Source of the DNA: Mycobacterium gallinarum
GTDB taxonomy: Bacteria > Actinomycetota > Actinomycetes > Mycobacteriales > Mycobacteriaceae
Assembly: GCF_010726765.1 (NCBI RefSeq)
Contig: NZ_AP022601.1
Location: forward strand, 3,100,001-3,164,000
Reading direction: 5' to 3'
Length of the DNA stretch: 64,000 nucleotides
Part shown: piece after piece, positions 44,283 to 52,402 of the stretch
How the letters are laid out: each line of letters opens with the position of its first letter
Numbering within the stretch: position 1 is the stretch's first letter
Position numbers and translations under genes: made by a program
The notes under the pieces: generated by a model
The model's input: the letters and a program-made list of their open reading frames with translations, nothing else
Database searches by the model: none
What the model was told of the DNA's origin: nothing

Positions 44283-45326
44283 GTGGTGACAACGCAAGGG
44301 GGACCAGCGTTTTCGAACGCGGCCCAACTACCGCCCACCGGCAGCTTCAACTGCGGTGCGCTGGCTTCGGGACGCCGATTCGAGGCGGTCGAACTGTTGT
44401 CGGATGAGCCGATGCTCGGCTTGCAGCGCGAGGCCGGTTACATGTGGGGAACGCTCCGCGACGAGGACGGCGAACTGTATTCGGTGATGCGGCGCATCGC
44501 ACCGCCGGGGGCAGCCCAGGGCACGGGCCTCTCGCTGCCCTCCAAGCTCATCATCGTTTCCACAGGTACCGAGAAGGGTCAGCTCCAGCTGCGGCGCGAA
44601 CCGCGCGGCGCCGCTGACAGCACCGACATCGAGCGGCACCCCCACAACGACAACGCCGTGCGCTTCGCGTCCCGTCCCGATGCACCGGGACGAACGATGG
44701 AGATGGTGCTGTCCGACGGCGAGTTCTCCTACTTCGAGGCCGACGTCATCGATGTGGCAGGCCGCATGGTCGTACCGCCGCTGCAGTGGTATCTGCCCGG
44801 ACCGGAGTCCTCGCTGCTGTACATCAGCCACACCTGGCTGGTGGACGGGCTACTGCTGGGCAAGCAGGCCCGCGGATTCCTGTTCTGGGAGGAGGCGTGG
44901 ATGCCGCCGGGGGGTCAGCTCTACGTATCCAAGGATCCGCTGCACGACGCGGAGTACCTGACCTGGTACTCCTGGGCGAATCTGTTCGGTGACGGACAAT
45001 GCGAGGTCGGCCATTTCCTGTTCGGCCAGAGGGACTTTCACGTCGGCGTCTTCGCGGACAGCAGCGGCAACATCACCTCGGCCCACACGATGGACGCGGT
45101 GGTCACCCGCGCCGACGACGGCTATTGGCACGACGGCATCGACTACACGATCGACGGCGTCGACTGGGTGTGTGAACCCGACCCGCAGGGCCGAATGCAG
45201 GGCCTGGGCAAGATGCCCAACCCGCAGCAGGAGGGTCGCATGCACCGCGTCGACGACACTCGAATTCCCGATGTATGGATGGCGTGGGGCGAGACCGTGC
45301 CCGCCGCCGGGGACCGCAGGCGCTAG
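44283..45326 (+). CDS. Unrecognised protein in CoA-metabolism operon
   Basis: A 347-aa protein starting GTG-GTG after AGGAG. I do not recognise a domain. It is rich in Trp, Tyr and acidic residues, with no signal peptide or membrane segment, and looks like a mostly beta-stranded fold (YMWGTLRDEDGELYSVMRRI; LLYISHTWLVDG; FLFGQRDFHVGVFADSSG). It may belong to the lipocalin-like proteins often found beside steroid genes, but this is a guess. Third gene of the operon; its stop overlaps the convergent GntR stop at a CTAG. Confidence 0.75.
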   Translation: MVTTQGGPAFSNAAQLPPTGSFNCGALASGRRFEAVELLSDEPMLGLQREAGYMWGTLRDEDGELYSVMRRIAPPGAAQGTGLSLPSKLIIVSTGTEKGQLQLRREPRGAADSTDIERHPHNDNAVRFASRPDAPGRTMEMVLSDGEFSYFEADVIDVAGRMVVPPLQWYLPGPESSLLYISHTWLVDGLLLGKQARGFLFWEEAWMPPGGQLYVSKDPLHDAEYLTWYSWANLFGDGQCEVGHFLFGQRDFHVGVFADSSGNITSAHTMDAVVTRADDGYWHDGIDYTIDGVDWVCEPDPQGRMQGLGKMPNPQQEGRMHRVDDTRIPDVWMAWGETVPAAGDRRR

Positions 45327-46072
45327 CTCAGTACCTCGACGAGCGTGGCGTCCGATTTGCCCACCATGAATCTCTCGACAGCCTCGAGATGACGCCGCCA
45401 ATGCCGTTGGGCAGCGGCGCCTTCGCCGTTCCGCAACAACTTGACGAGTTTCCGGTACGCGGCTTGGGCCCTCTTGTTCGCGGCCCGCTCGAACCCCGGT
45501 GGATGGGACGCGATGAATTGCGCATTGTGGGTGTCGAGAATGTCGAACAACATGCGGCCCAACATCGCGAGCGTGGTGCTGCCCCCGCCCTCCACGACGC
45601 CGACGTGAAAGCGCAGGCTGTAGTCGGCGAACGCCCGTTCGTCGTCGACGATTCTGTCGCCCTGACGAACGATATCCTCGAGCGCACGGACCCGCGCCTT
45701 GGCACGGGCACCCGCGATCAGTCCCACCGCAGAGACCTCGAGTTCGGTCCTGGCGCGGTACACGTCGCTCAGCGGTGTGCCCTGGTACTGCAGCAGCGTT
45801 CCGGTGTATCTGGCCGCCATCGATCCATCGGGTTCCAGCACCCTCGCCCCACCGCGGGGTCCGCGGACGATGGTGATGATCGACTCGGCCTCGAGGATCC
45901 GGAACGCCTCGCGCAGCGTCGGCCGCGACACGCCGAACTCCGTCATCAAGGTGGTCTCGCTTGGCAGCATCCGGCCCGGGGCCAATACGCCTGTGACGAC
46001 TTGCTGGCGCAGGTCGGCGGCGATGAGCGCGCTGGCCTTGGGGACCGTCACCACGGACGAGCGACTCGCCAT
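45323..46072 (-). CDS. FadR-type GntR-family regulator (FCD domain)
   Basis: A 249-aa regulator. wHTH at residues about 15-75 (LPSETTLMTEFGVSRPTLREAFRILEAESI) and an FCD ligand-binding domain (FHVGVVEGGGSTTLAMLGRML; C-terminal HWRRHLEAV). A 17-bp palindrome overlaps the start codon, implying autorepression. It lies 26 bp downstream of a related GntR gene in the same direction. Confidence 0.9.
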   Translation of the reverse strand: MASRSSVVTVPKASALIAADLRQQVVTGVLAPGRMLPSETTLMTEFGVSRPTLREAFRILEAESIITIVRGPRGGARVLEPDGSMAARYTGTLLQYQGTPLSDVYRARTELEVSAVGLIAGARAKARVRALEDIVRQGDRIVDDERAFADYSLRFHVGVVEGGGSTTLAMLGRMLFDILDTHNAQFIASHPPGFERAANKRAQAAYRKLVKLLRNGEGAAAQRHWRRHLEAVERFMVGKSDATLVEVLS

Positions 46073-46087
46073 ATCGGTAGACGATAT
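46071..46087. promoter_or_regulatory. Palindrome over the start codon of the GntR gene
   Basis: ATATCG (46071-46076), GTAGA, CGATAT (46082-46087). The arms are perfect, and the left arm covers the ATG of the regulator at 46070-46072. A TATCGT hexamer upstream of the ATG on the minus strand could be its -10. Likely autoregulatory site. Confidence 0.5.
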
Positions 46088-46098
46088 ACCGCGTTAGA

Positions 46099-46827
46099 TC
46101 AGCCGAGGACGTCGAGCACCATCTCCGCGTCCCCGCTGCCGCGGACCTGAGCGGCTGTCGCCCGGATGTGCTTTCGCCAGAGTGCCTCCGCACCGTCGGC
46201 GTCGCCGCGCTCGATGAGGTCGACGACGCGTCGGTGGGTGCGGGCGCCCGCCGCAACCGCCGGTCCGTGCACAGCCGGTCGCGTGACGGACATATACCGC
46301 CTTGTCGCGGCGTCGATGACCACCCGCACCATCTCGCAGAGCACTCGGAGTGTGGCATTGCCCGCGCATTCGATCAGCAGCCGGTGAAAGTCGCTCTCCA
46401 GCAGTACGAGTCGTTGGGAATCATCGACGGCCGCCGCCTCATTCGCGACCGCCGCCCGGAGCTGTCGGATCTGATCAGCGGTGTGCGACCTGGCCAGCAT
46501 CGCCACGCAGGGCCCCTCCAGGGCTGCCGCAGCCTCGAACAGGTCGGCGGTCGTCGTCCGCCGGTATTCGAGCACCGTGGCGGCGTAACCGGCGGCCGTC
46601 TCGATGCGGGGCACGCTGACGTGGATACCGCCCCTGGGCCCCCGGCGCACCGATACCAACGACTCGGACTCCAGGATCCTGATCGCCTGACGCAGCGTGG
46701 GTTTCGACACGCCCAGGTCAACGAGCAGCTCGCCTTCCGGCGGCAGTGTGTCGCCCTCCTGGAGTTCGCCGAGAATGATCCGCCTGCGCAGCGTGGCGGC
46801 AACCACATCGGCCGCCTTCGCGCTCAT
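46099..46827 (-). CDS. FadR-type GntR-family regulator (FCD domain), tandem paralogue
   Basis: A 242-aa regulator with the same layout as the gene at 45323: wHTH (LPPEGELLVDLGVSKPTLRQAIRILESESL), then an FCD domain (FHRLLIECAGNATLRVLCEMV; LWRKHIRATAAQV). ATG at 46827; earlier in-frame starts lie in the SDR gene. TTACTGTGTA sits 4-13 bp before the ATG and contains TACTGT, a -10 at leaderless distance. The regulator may thus control, or be controlled by, the TTACNGTGTA regulon. Confidence 0.9.
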   Translation of the reverse strand: MSAKAADVVAATLRRRIILGELQEGDTLPPEGELLVDLGVSKPTLRQAIRILESESLVSVRRGPRGGIHVSVPRIETAAGYAATVLEYRRTTTADLFEAAAALEGPCVAMLARSHTADQIRQLRAAVANEAAAVDDSQRLVLLESDFHRLLIECAGNATLRVLCEMVRVVIDAATRRYMSVTRPAVHGPAVAAGARTHRRVVDLIERGDADGAEALWRKHIRATAAQVRGSGDAEMVLDVLG

Positions 46828-46830
46828 TGC

Positions 46831-46840
46831 TACACAGTAA
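46831..46840 (-). promoter_or_regulatory. TTACNGTGTA box with embedded -10 (copy 2)
   Basis: TTACTGTGTA on the minus strand. TACTGT ends 6 bp before the ATG at 46827, as expected for a leaderless promoter. Confidence 0.5.
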
Positions 46841-46850
46841 CCAGAGAAAG

Positions 46851-47669
46851 TCAGACCTTGGTGGCACCCATGTCCAGTGTCAGTTGTGTCCCGGTGACGG
46901 TGCGCGACAGGTCGGAGGCCAGCCACACAACCGCGTCGGAGATGTCGTCGGGCTCGGCGAGAGGCACTGCGGGCAATGCGCTGCCGAAGGACATGACGTA
47001 GGACGGGTGCTCGGTGAGCATGGTGGCCGTCATCGGATCCTCGGCCATCGGCGTCAAGACACCCCAAGGATGTATGGAGTTGACCCGGATCCCGTACTCC
47101 CCGAGTTCGAGCGCCGCGCTCTTCGTCAGGCCGACCACGCCATGTTTGGCCGCGCTGTAGTGCGCCTGACCGGGCAGCGACTTGATGCCCGCGACCGAGC
47201 TGATATTGATGATCGATCCGCCATTGCCTGCCGACAGCATGTGCGGCACAGCGGCTTTCATGGTCCGCCAGACGCCGGTCAAGTTGATGTCGATCAGCGT
47301 TTGCCATTGATCGTCGGGCATCTCCCAGAACCGTCCCCAGTTGCAGATGCCTGCGTTGGCCACCACGACGTCCAGCCGGCCGCCGAACTCGGCGACCCCT
47401 TCGGACAGCACGTACTGCAGTGCGTCTTCGTCCCGAACATCGGCGATGTTGGCCAGGATGCGCGCTCCCTCAGCCTCGACGAGCCGCGCCGTCTCGTCCA
47501 ACTCGGCGGCGGTGGCTGCCGGATACGTATTGGCCGTGGCGGCCGGGCCACCGATGTCGATCGCGATGATCGACGCACCCTCGCGCGCCAGCCGAATGGC
47601 GTGACTACGGCCCTGCCCGCGCGCGGCGCCAGTCACGAATGCGACCCGGCCGGCCAGCAGTGACGTCAT
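46851..47669 (-). CDS. Mycofactocin-coupled SDR family oxidoreductase
   Basis: A 272-aa SDR with TGAARGQGRSHA and the insertion after strand 2 (PAATANTYPAATAAELDETA) that identify the mycofactocin-linked family. NAG and the catalytic NISSVAGIKSLPGQAHYSAAKHG block are intact. ATG at 47669 overlaps the thioesterase stop (ATGA). The likely reaction is oxidation of an alcohol to a ketone or aldehyde. Confidence 0.9.
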   Translation of the reverse strand: MTSLLAGRVAFVTGAARGQGRSHAIRLAREGASIIAIDIGGPAATANTYPAATAAELDETARLVEAEGARILANIADVRDEDALQYVLSEGVAEFGGRLDVVVANAGICNWGRFWEMPDDQWQTLIDINLTGVWRTMKAAVPHMLSAGNGGSIINISSVAGIKSLPGQAHYSAAKHGVVGLTKSAALELGEYGIRVNSIHPWGVLTPMAEDPMTATMLTEHPSYVMSFGSALPAVPLAEPDDISDAVVWLASDLSRTVTGTQLTLDMGATKV

Positions 47670-48202
47670 CGGGCTTCCCCGTTCACGCTCTTCAACCATT
47701 CCTCGTGGCGGGCGAAGTGATCCGCAGGGCGGCGCACCATCGTCGCTTCGGCGGAGGCGACGAGGAAGTCGGTGCCCGCCAACACAATGTCGGCCTCGAC
47801 GTACACCCGCCGGCCCCCGCGACCCACTTCACGGGCGCGGCCGATCAATGGCCGCTCGACGGGCGCGGGTTTGACGAATTTCACCTTCAGGGTGCCGGTC
47901 ACGACGAACTCGCCACGCAGAAGCAGTGCATGGCCGACCATCTCGTCGAGAATCCCTGCGGTCCATCCGCCATGTGCGACGTTGGGTCCGCCCTCGTTGT
48001 CGCGTGGGCATTCGACCTCACTGATGACGACGAGGCCGTCCGACTGGAGCGTTTCGCGATGCAGACCAAGACGACATCGGGAGAGGCGTTGGCAGGAGCC
48101 GCAGAGTACGACGCCGGTGGATGACCGCACCGCGCGCAAGCCATCGTCCGGTCCATCGCTGTGGATCCGGCCCAGAGGTTCGGCCGATGTCCCGTCACCC
48201 AT
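47666..48202 (-). CDS. PaaI-type hotdog thioesterase
   Basis: A 178-aa single-hotdog protein. The motif AHGGWTAGILDEMVGHALLL matches the HGG-x-D catalytic helix of PaaI thioesterases. The N terminus (about residues 30-50) contains LCGSCQRLSRCRLG, whose spaced cysteines are unusual and might bind zinc. ATG 48202 is preferred to a TTG at 48211. It is the first gene of the operon that continues with the SDR and two regulators. Confidence 0.85.
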   Translation of the reverse strand: MGDGTSAEPLGRIHSDGPDDGLRAVRSSTGVVLCGSCQRLSRCRLGLHRETLQSDGLVVISEVECPRDNEGGPNVAHGGWTAGILDEMVGHALLLRGEFVVTGTLKVKFVKPAPVERPLIGRAREVGRGGRRVYVEADIVLAGTDFLVASAEATMVRRPADHFARHEEWLKSVNGEAR

Positions 48203-48267
48203 GTCACCCAACTTCCGATTTCCCTGCGCCGCGGCGGCCGACTGTTGTGCTGTGTCGGGGCGTCACG

Positions 48268-48278
48268 TTACAGTGTAA
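48268..48278 (+). promoter_or_regulatory. TTACNGTGTA box with embedded -10 (copy 3)
   Basis: TTACAGTGTAA within ACGTTACAGTGTAA (48265-48278); the 11-mer is a perfect palindrome apart from its centre. TACAGT fits a -10. It lies 30-40 bp before the aldehyde dehydrogenase start. Confidence 0.6.
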
Positions 48279-48307
48279 AGGAAGCTCCCAGTTAAGGAAG
48301 GTCACCC

Positions 48308-49780
48308 ATGACGCGGATCGAATACGAGGGCCGGCTCTTCATCGACGGCGCTTTCCGGGAAGCACGATCCGGTCGACGGTATGACGTCATCAACCCCGCC
48401 GACGAGACGGCGGTCGCCAGCGCCGCCGACGCCGGCGCTGAGGACGTTTACGACGCGGTGACGGCCGCCCGCCGAGCTGCCGACGAGACGACGTGGGGCA
48501 CCGACCACAAGTTCCGGCGGCACTGCCTCGAGCAGCTTCAGGCGGCGCTGCGCAACGATGTCGAGGAATTCCAGAAACTCGTCACCGCAGAGGCGGGTGT
48601 CGCCAGCTCGGTCATCGTCACACACGTCGACAGGATGATCGACGGAATGGACTTCTGGAACGACCTGACGACGTCATTCATGTGGGAGGAAGATCTGGGG
48701 CCCTACGAGCTCCTGGGGATGCAGAGCGATCGGCGGATTCGGTACGAGCCGTACGGCGTGGTCGGTGCGGTCACCCCGTGGAATGCCCCCTTCATGACCG
48801 CGATCTGGAAGGTCAGCCACGCGATGGCGACGGGTAATACCGTGGTGCTGAAGAGCGCTCCGGACACTCCGCTGACGGCGGCCAAGATGGCGCAGGTAAT
48901 CAGCGAATCGACCGACATCCCGGCGGGTGTCGTGAACATGATCAGCTCGCAGGACAAGGCGATCGCCGGCGACGCACTCACCGGTGATCCGCGAGTTGAC
49001 ATGTTCCACTTCACCGGTTCACCGGGCGTGGGCCAGCGCATAATGGAGCGCGCCGCAAATGGAATCCGCCACGTCGTGCTCGAACTCGGTGGAAAATCGG
49101 CGAACGTGCTACTCCCGGATGCCGACCTGGACATGGCGTCCGCGCTCGGGGTCGGGATGTGCATGTCGAGCAGTGGCCAGGGCTGCGCGCTGCCGACCCG
49201 CATGATCGTGCACGCCGACATCTACGACGCGGTGCTCCAGCGGCTCGAGTCGATGGTGAGCTACCTACCGTGGGGGGATCCCACCGATCCGACCAATGTG
49301 GTCGGACCGATCATCCGCGCCGAGCAGTTGGAACGCATCGTCGGACTGGTGGACCGCGCACAAGACGCCGGCGCCCGAGTTCTCTGCGGCGGCAAACGAG
49401 CTGACCGTGACAAGGGCTTCTGGTATGAGCCAACCGTTCTCGCCGACGTAGACGAGAACGCCGAAATCGCACAGTCAGAGGTCTTCGGCCCGGTCCTCAG
49501 CGTCATCCGCTACGACGGCGACGACAATGAGGCCGTCCGTGTCGCAAACAACACCCGCTACGGGTTGTCGGCGTACGTCCAATCCCGCGACGAGGAGCGC
49601 GCGTGGCGGGTGGCGAATCGGTTGAGGGCTGGCACCGTGAATATCAACAACTCGTTCTACCTGTCGCCCGACGCACCGTTCAGCGGCTGGGGCATCAGCG
49701 GCGTAGGTAGCGAGCACGGCCTCGCAGGATTCCGTGATTACCTGCGCATCAAGACCGTCGCCAGCCCAACGAAGGCTTGA
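48308..49780 (+). CDS. NAD(P)-dependent aldehyde dehydrogenase
   Basis: A 490-aa ALDH with the general-base motif LELGGKSAN (Glu259), the nucleophile in GQGCALPTR (Cys293), and the Rossmann region TPWNAPF and HFTGSPGVG. It oxidises an aldehyde to the acid. A strong AAGGAAGG site precedes the ATG. It is driven by a TTACNGTGTA promoter and is followed by a thioesterase and a GMC oxidoreductase, which could supply the aldehyde from an alcohol. Confidence 0.95.
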   Translation: MTRIEYEGRLFIDGAFREARSGRRYDVINPADETAVASAADAGAEDVYDAVTAARRAADETTWGTDHKFRRHCLEQLQAALRNDVEEFQKLVTAEAGVASSVIVTHVDRMIDGMDFWNDLTTSFMWEEDLGPYELLGMQSDRRIRYEPYGVVGAVTPWNAPFMTAIWKVSHAMATGNTVVLKSAPDTPLTAAKMAQVISESTDIPAGVVNMISSQDKAIAGDALTGDPRVDMFHFTGSPGVGQRIMERAANGIRHVVLELGGKSANVLLPDADLDMASALGVGMCMSSSGQGCALPTRMIVHADIYDAVLQRLESMVSYLPWGDPTDPTNVVGPIIRAEQLERIVGLVDRAQDAGARVLCGGKRADRDKGFWYEPTVLADVDENAEIAQSEVFGPVLSVIRYDGDDNEAVRVANNTRYGLSAYVQSRDEERAWRVANRLRAGTVNINNSFYLSPDAPFSGWGISGVGSEHGLAGFRDYLRIKTVASPTKA

Positions 49781-49790
49781 CCGGCCGACG

Positions 49791-50231
49791 GTGAACACAC
49801 ACAACGCGAATGGCGGCAACGGCTCAGCGGTCGGCGCGGTATTGCGGATCGAGCCGCGGTGGACGGATCTGGACCCGTTGGGACACGTGACCAACAGCGT
49901 GTTCCTGGTGTACGCCGAGGAGGCGCGGGCCCGTTATCTTCGCGCGGTCCTGCCTGAAGCGTGGAGTTCGGTCGTGGTGGTACACAACGCCGTTGACTAT
50001 CACGCACCAGTCCATGAAACGGATGTCGTGGAGGTGTCGTCGGTCGTCGACGACGTCGGCACTTCGTCCCTCACCACTGTCAACGTCATGATCACCGCCA
50101 AGGGCCCGTGCGCGACGGTGCGAACCGTCCAGGTAGTACTGCGCGAAGCCGGCTCAGGCACCCGCCCGTGGACCGCTTCCGAGCGGGCAGCTCTGGAGGC
50201 CGCGTCCGAATCACAAGAGGAACGGGTCTAA
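49791..50231 (+). CDS. 4HBT-type hotdog thioesterase (FadM-like)
   Basis: A 146-aa protein. RWTDLDPLGHVTNSVFLVYAEEARARYL is the typical 4-hydroxybenzoyl-CoA thioesterase/FadM signature, with the catalytic Asp and HVxN. GTG at 49791 is 10 bp after the ALDH stop; an earlier in-frame ATG lies inside ALDH. It probably hydrolyses an acyl-CoA in the same pathway. Confidence 0.88.
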   Translation: MNTHNANGGNGSAVGAVLRIEPRWTDLDPLGHVTNSVFLVYAEEARARYLRAVLPEAWSSVVVVHNAVDYHAPVHETDVVEVSSVVDDVGTSSLTTVNVMITAKGPCATVRTVQVVLREAGSGTRPWTASERAALEAASESQEERV

Positions 50232-50236
50232 CCGCC

Positions 50237-51841
50237 ATGTCAGATTTCGACTACATCGTCGTCGGCGCAGGTTCGGCGGGATGCGTATTAGCCAATCGAC
50301 TTTCGAAGGATCCACGCAATCGTGTGCTGCTGATCGAGGCCGGAGGCAGTGGACGCAGTCCTTTAGTCCGGGTACCAAAGGGGTTCGGAAAGATGCTGTC
50401 CAATCCCAAGCTGGCCTGGCAGTATCCCGTGAGGCCGATCGGATCCTCCGGGCGTGTGGAGCAATGGGCACGGGGCCGCATGCTCGGTGGGTCCAGTTCC
50501 ATTAACGGAATGGTCTACAACCGAGGCAGCGCAGCGGATTACGACGCGCTTGTCGAGCTCGGTAATCCGGGGTGGGGATGGGACAAGATCCTGCCGATAT
50601 TCCGAAAAATCGAGAACCACCAACTCGGCGCGAACGAGATGCGCGGTGCCGGTGGGCCACTCGACATCTCCATTGGCACCGAGTTGATGGAGCCCTGCGG
50701 GGATCTCCTACAGTCGGGGTCCAAACTTGGCTGGTCGGTCACCGACGACGCAAACAGCGACGACGGCGAGCGAATAGGCCCGGCGGCAAGGACCATCAAA
50801 GACGGTCGGCGAGTGAGCGCCGCGTGGGCGTTCCTCCGGCCCATTCGGGGGCGACCCAACCTGACGATCGCTGTCAATACCACGGTGAACCGCGTGTTGT
50901 TCGAAGGCGACAAAGCCGTCGGGGTAGAAGCGACGACGCCCAAGAACAGCCGCGTCACCTTCACCGCCCGACGAGAGACCATTCTTTCTCTAGGCAGCCT
51001 GGCGACTCCGAAGCTGTTGCAGCTCTCGGGAATTGGTGAGCGATCACTTCTTCGCGGTCTGGGTATAGATACGATCGTGGACAGCCCTAACGTCGGCTGC
51101 CGCATGCGCGAGCACCACTGCTTCGCGATCCAATTCCGACTCAATCGCAACATCGGCATGAATCGCTACCTGAGCACCCCTGTGCAACAGGCGATCACCA
51201 GCGGCAAATACTTGATGACACATAAGGGCCCGATGGCGACAGGGGCCTACGATGTGATCGGCTTCTTCAAGACCTCGCGCGATCAAACTCGCCCAAACGC
51301 CCAGATCCTGATGGCACCATTTTCTGCCGCACCGTACGAAGCGGGCAAGGAACTCGGTCTGGAGCGGGAGCCAGGCATACAGGCGATCGGATACGTATTG
51401 CGGCCCGACAGCGAAGGCTACCTCGCAATCACATCGGCCGATCCGGCAGCGCCCCTTGACATCGAACCTAATTTCTTTACCACTCAACATGATCGAGATA
51501 CCGGCGTCGCCTTGTTCAGGGCAATGCGCGAGTTGTTCGCTCAAGAACCCATCTCGCAGTATCTCGTTCGTGAACTCGTGCCTGGACCCGACGTCACTAG
51601 CGACGATGACATCATCGATGCCGGGTTGAACGAGGGGTATTGCGGATATCACGCTGTCGGAACGTGCGCGATGGGACCAGCCGACGACGACGTGGTGGAC
51701 CCGACGTTGCGGGTCCGCGGTGTGGACAAGCTGCGGGTCATGGACTGTTCGGTCATGCCGAGGATGGTGTCAGGCAATCTGAATGGTCCCGTCATGGCGA
51801 TGGCTTGGCGGGCCGCAGATCTGATCCTGTCCGGCTACTGA
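50237..51841 (+). CDS. GMC-family flavoprotein oxidoreductase (choline dehydrogenase-like)
   Basis: A 534-aa FAD enzyme. Dinucleotide motif VVGAGSAGCVLANRLS, GMC signature 1 (RMLGGSSSINGMVYNRG), signature 2 (GSLATPKLLQLSGIG), and the C-terminal catalytic region GYHAVGTCAMG...SGNLNGPVMAMAWRAAD with His and Asn. It oxidises a primary or secondary alcohol. The ATG is 5 bp after the thioesterase stop. It is the last gene of the ALDH operon. Confidence 0.94.
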   Translation: MSDFDYIVVGAGSAGCVLANRLSKDPRNRVLLIEAGGSGRSPLVRVPKGFGKMLSNPKLAWQYPVRPIGSSGRVEQWARGRMLGGSSSINGMVYNRGSAADYDALVELGNPGWGWDKILPIFRKIENHQLGANEMRGAGGPLDISIGTELMEPCGDLLQSGSKLGWSVTDDANSDDGERIGPAARTIKDGRRVSAAWAFLRPIRGRPNLTIAVNTTVNRVLFEGDKAVGVEATTPKNSRVTFTARRETILSLGSLATPKLLQLSGIGERSLLRGLGIDTIVDSPNVGCRMREHHCFAIQFRLNRNIGMNRYLSTPVQQAITSGKYLMTHKGPMATGAYDVIGFFKTSRDQTRPNAQILMAPFSAAPYEAGKELGLEREPGIQAIGYVLRPDSEGYLAITSADPAAPLDIEPNFFTTQHDRDTGVALFRAMRELFAQEPISQYLVRELVPGPDVTSDDDIIDAGLNEGYCGYHAVGTCAMGPADDDVVDPTLRVRGVDKLRVMDCSVMPRMVSGNLNGPVMAMAWRAADLILSGY

Positions 51842-51854
51842 AACCCTCAACGAG

Positions 51855-51902
51855 ACTGTAGTTACGCAGCCACATGCGTGACACCTAATGCATAACTACA
51901 GT
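51855..51902. repeat. Inverted repeat between convergent genes, possible bidirectional terminator
   Basis: ACTGTAGTTA (51855-51864) and TAACTACAGT (51893-51902) are perfect 10-bp arms around a 28-base loop, which itself contains ACGCA-6-TGCGT. There is no U-tract. It sits exactly between two convergent genes. Confidence 0.5.
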
Positions 51903-51912
51903 GTCGAGGTCC

Positions 51913-52392
51913 TCAGCTCCACATCGTTAACGCCTCGAGCGGCACGACTCTGCCGCTCAGGCCCTCAGGACGGCCCATCGTCCTGGGCACCAGCATGCGG
52001 CGCGCGAAGCGCCACCCTTCCGGCGTCCGCAGGCACTCGTCCTCGTAGACACCCAGGAACTGGATGGGCCGACCATCGGATGCGCGCCTCGCCCATTCGG
52101 TTATCGGGAAGCGGGCCCGCGCTGTGTCACCGCCGACCTGCACCAGCCCTTGATGAACGGTCTGGAAGACGAACTCCAGTCCGGCTGTCGTCGCCGTGAT
52201 GGTCTTGATGACCGCATCTCGTCCGATCGCTGGTTCTGTTGTCGGCGAGTGCAGTTCGCCGTTTACCACGTATGTCTGACATGCTTCGGCGACATCACCA
52301 CGCGACACTGCGTCGGCGTACGCGGCGGCCAGGTGGTGGATTGCCAGCACGTCACATGCCTCGCCGGCGTCGCGTGGTTGCCGAGGGATCAT
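51913..52392 (-). CDS. SnoaL-like/NTF2-fold protein
   Basis: A 159-aa cone-shaped alpha+beta barrel protein: IHHLAAAYADAVSRGDVAEA at the start and the EDECLRTPEGWRFARRMLVPR C-terminal strands are typical of the SnoaL/steroid-isomerase-like superfamily. Members act as small isomerases, hydrolases or ligand-binding proteins. It is the last gene of the minus operon that begins at the amidohydrolase (56746). Confidence 0.85.
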   Translation of the reverse strand: MIPRQPRDAGEACDVLAIHHLAAAYADAVSRGDVAEACQTYVVNGELHSPTTEPAIGRDAVIKTITATTAGLEFVFQTVHQGLVQVGGDTARARFPITEWARRASDGRPIQFLGVYEDECLRTPEGWRFARRMLVPRTMGRPEGLSGRVVPLEALTMWS

Positions 52393-52402
52393 CGCGGGGC
52401 TC

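Noticed and set aside
51855..51902. Integron attC site
   Set aside because: The arms lack the R/L box consensus and no integrase or cassette genes are near.
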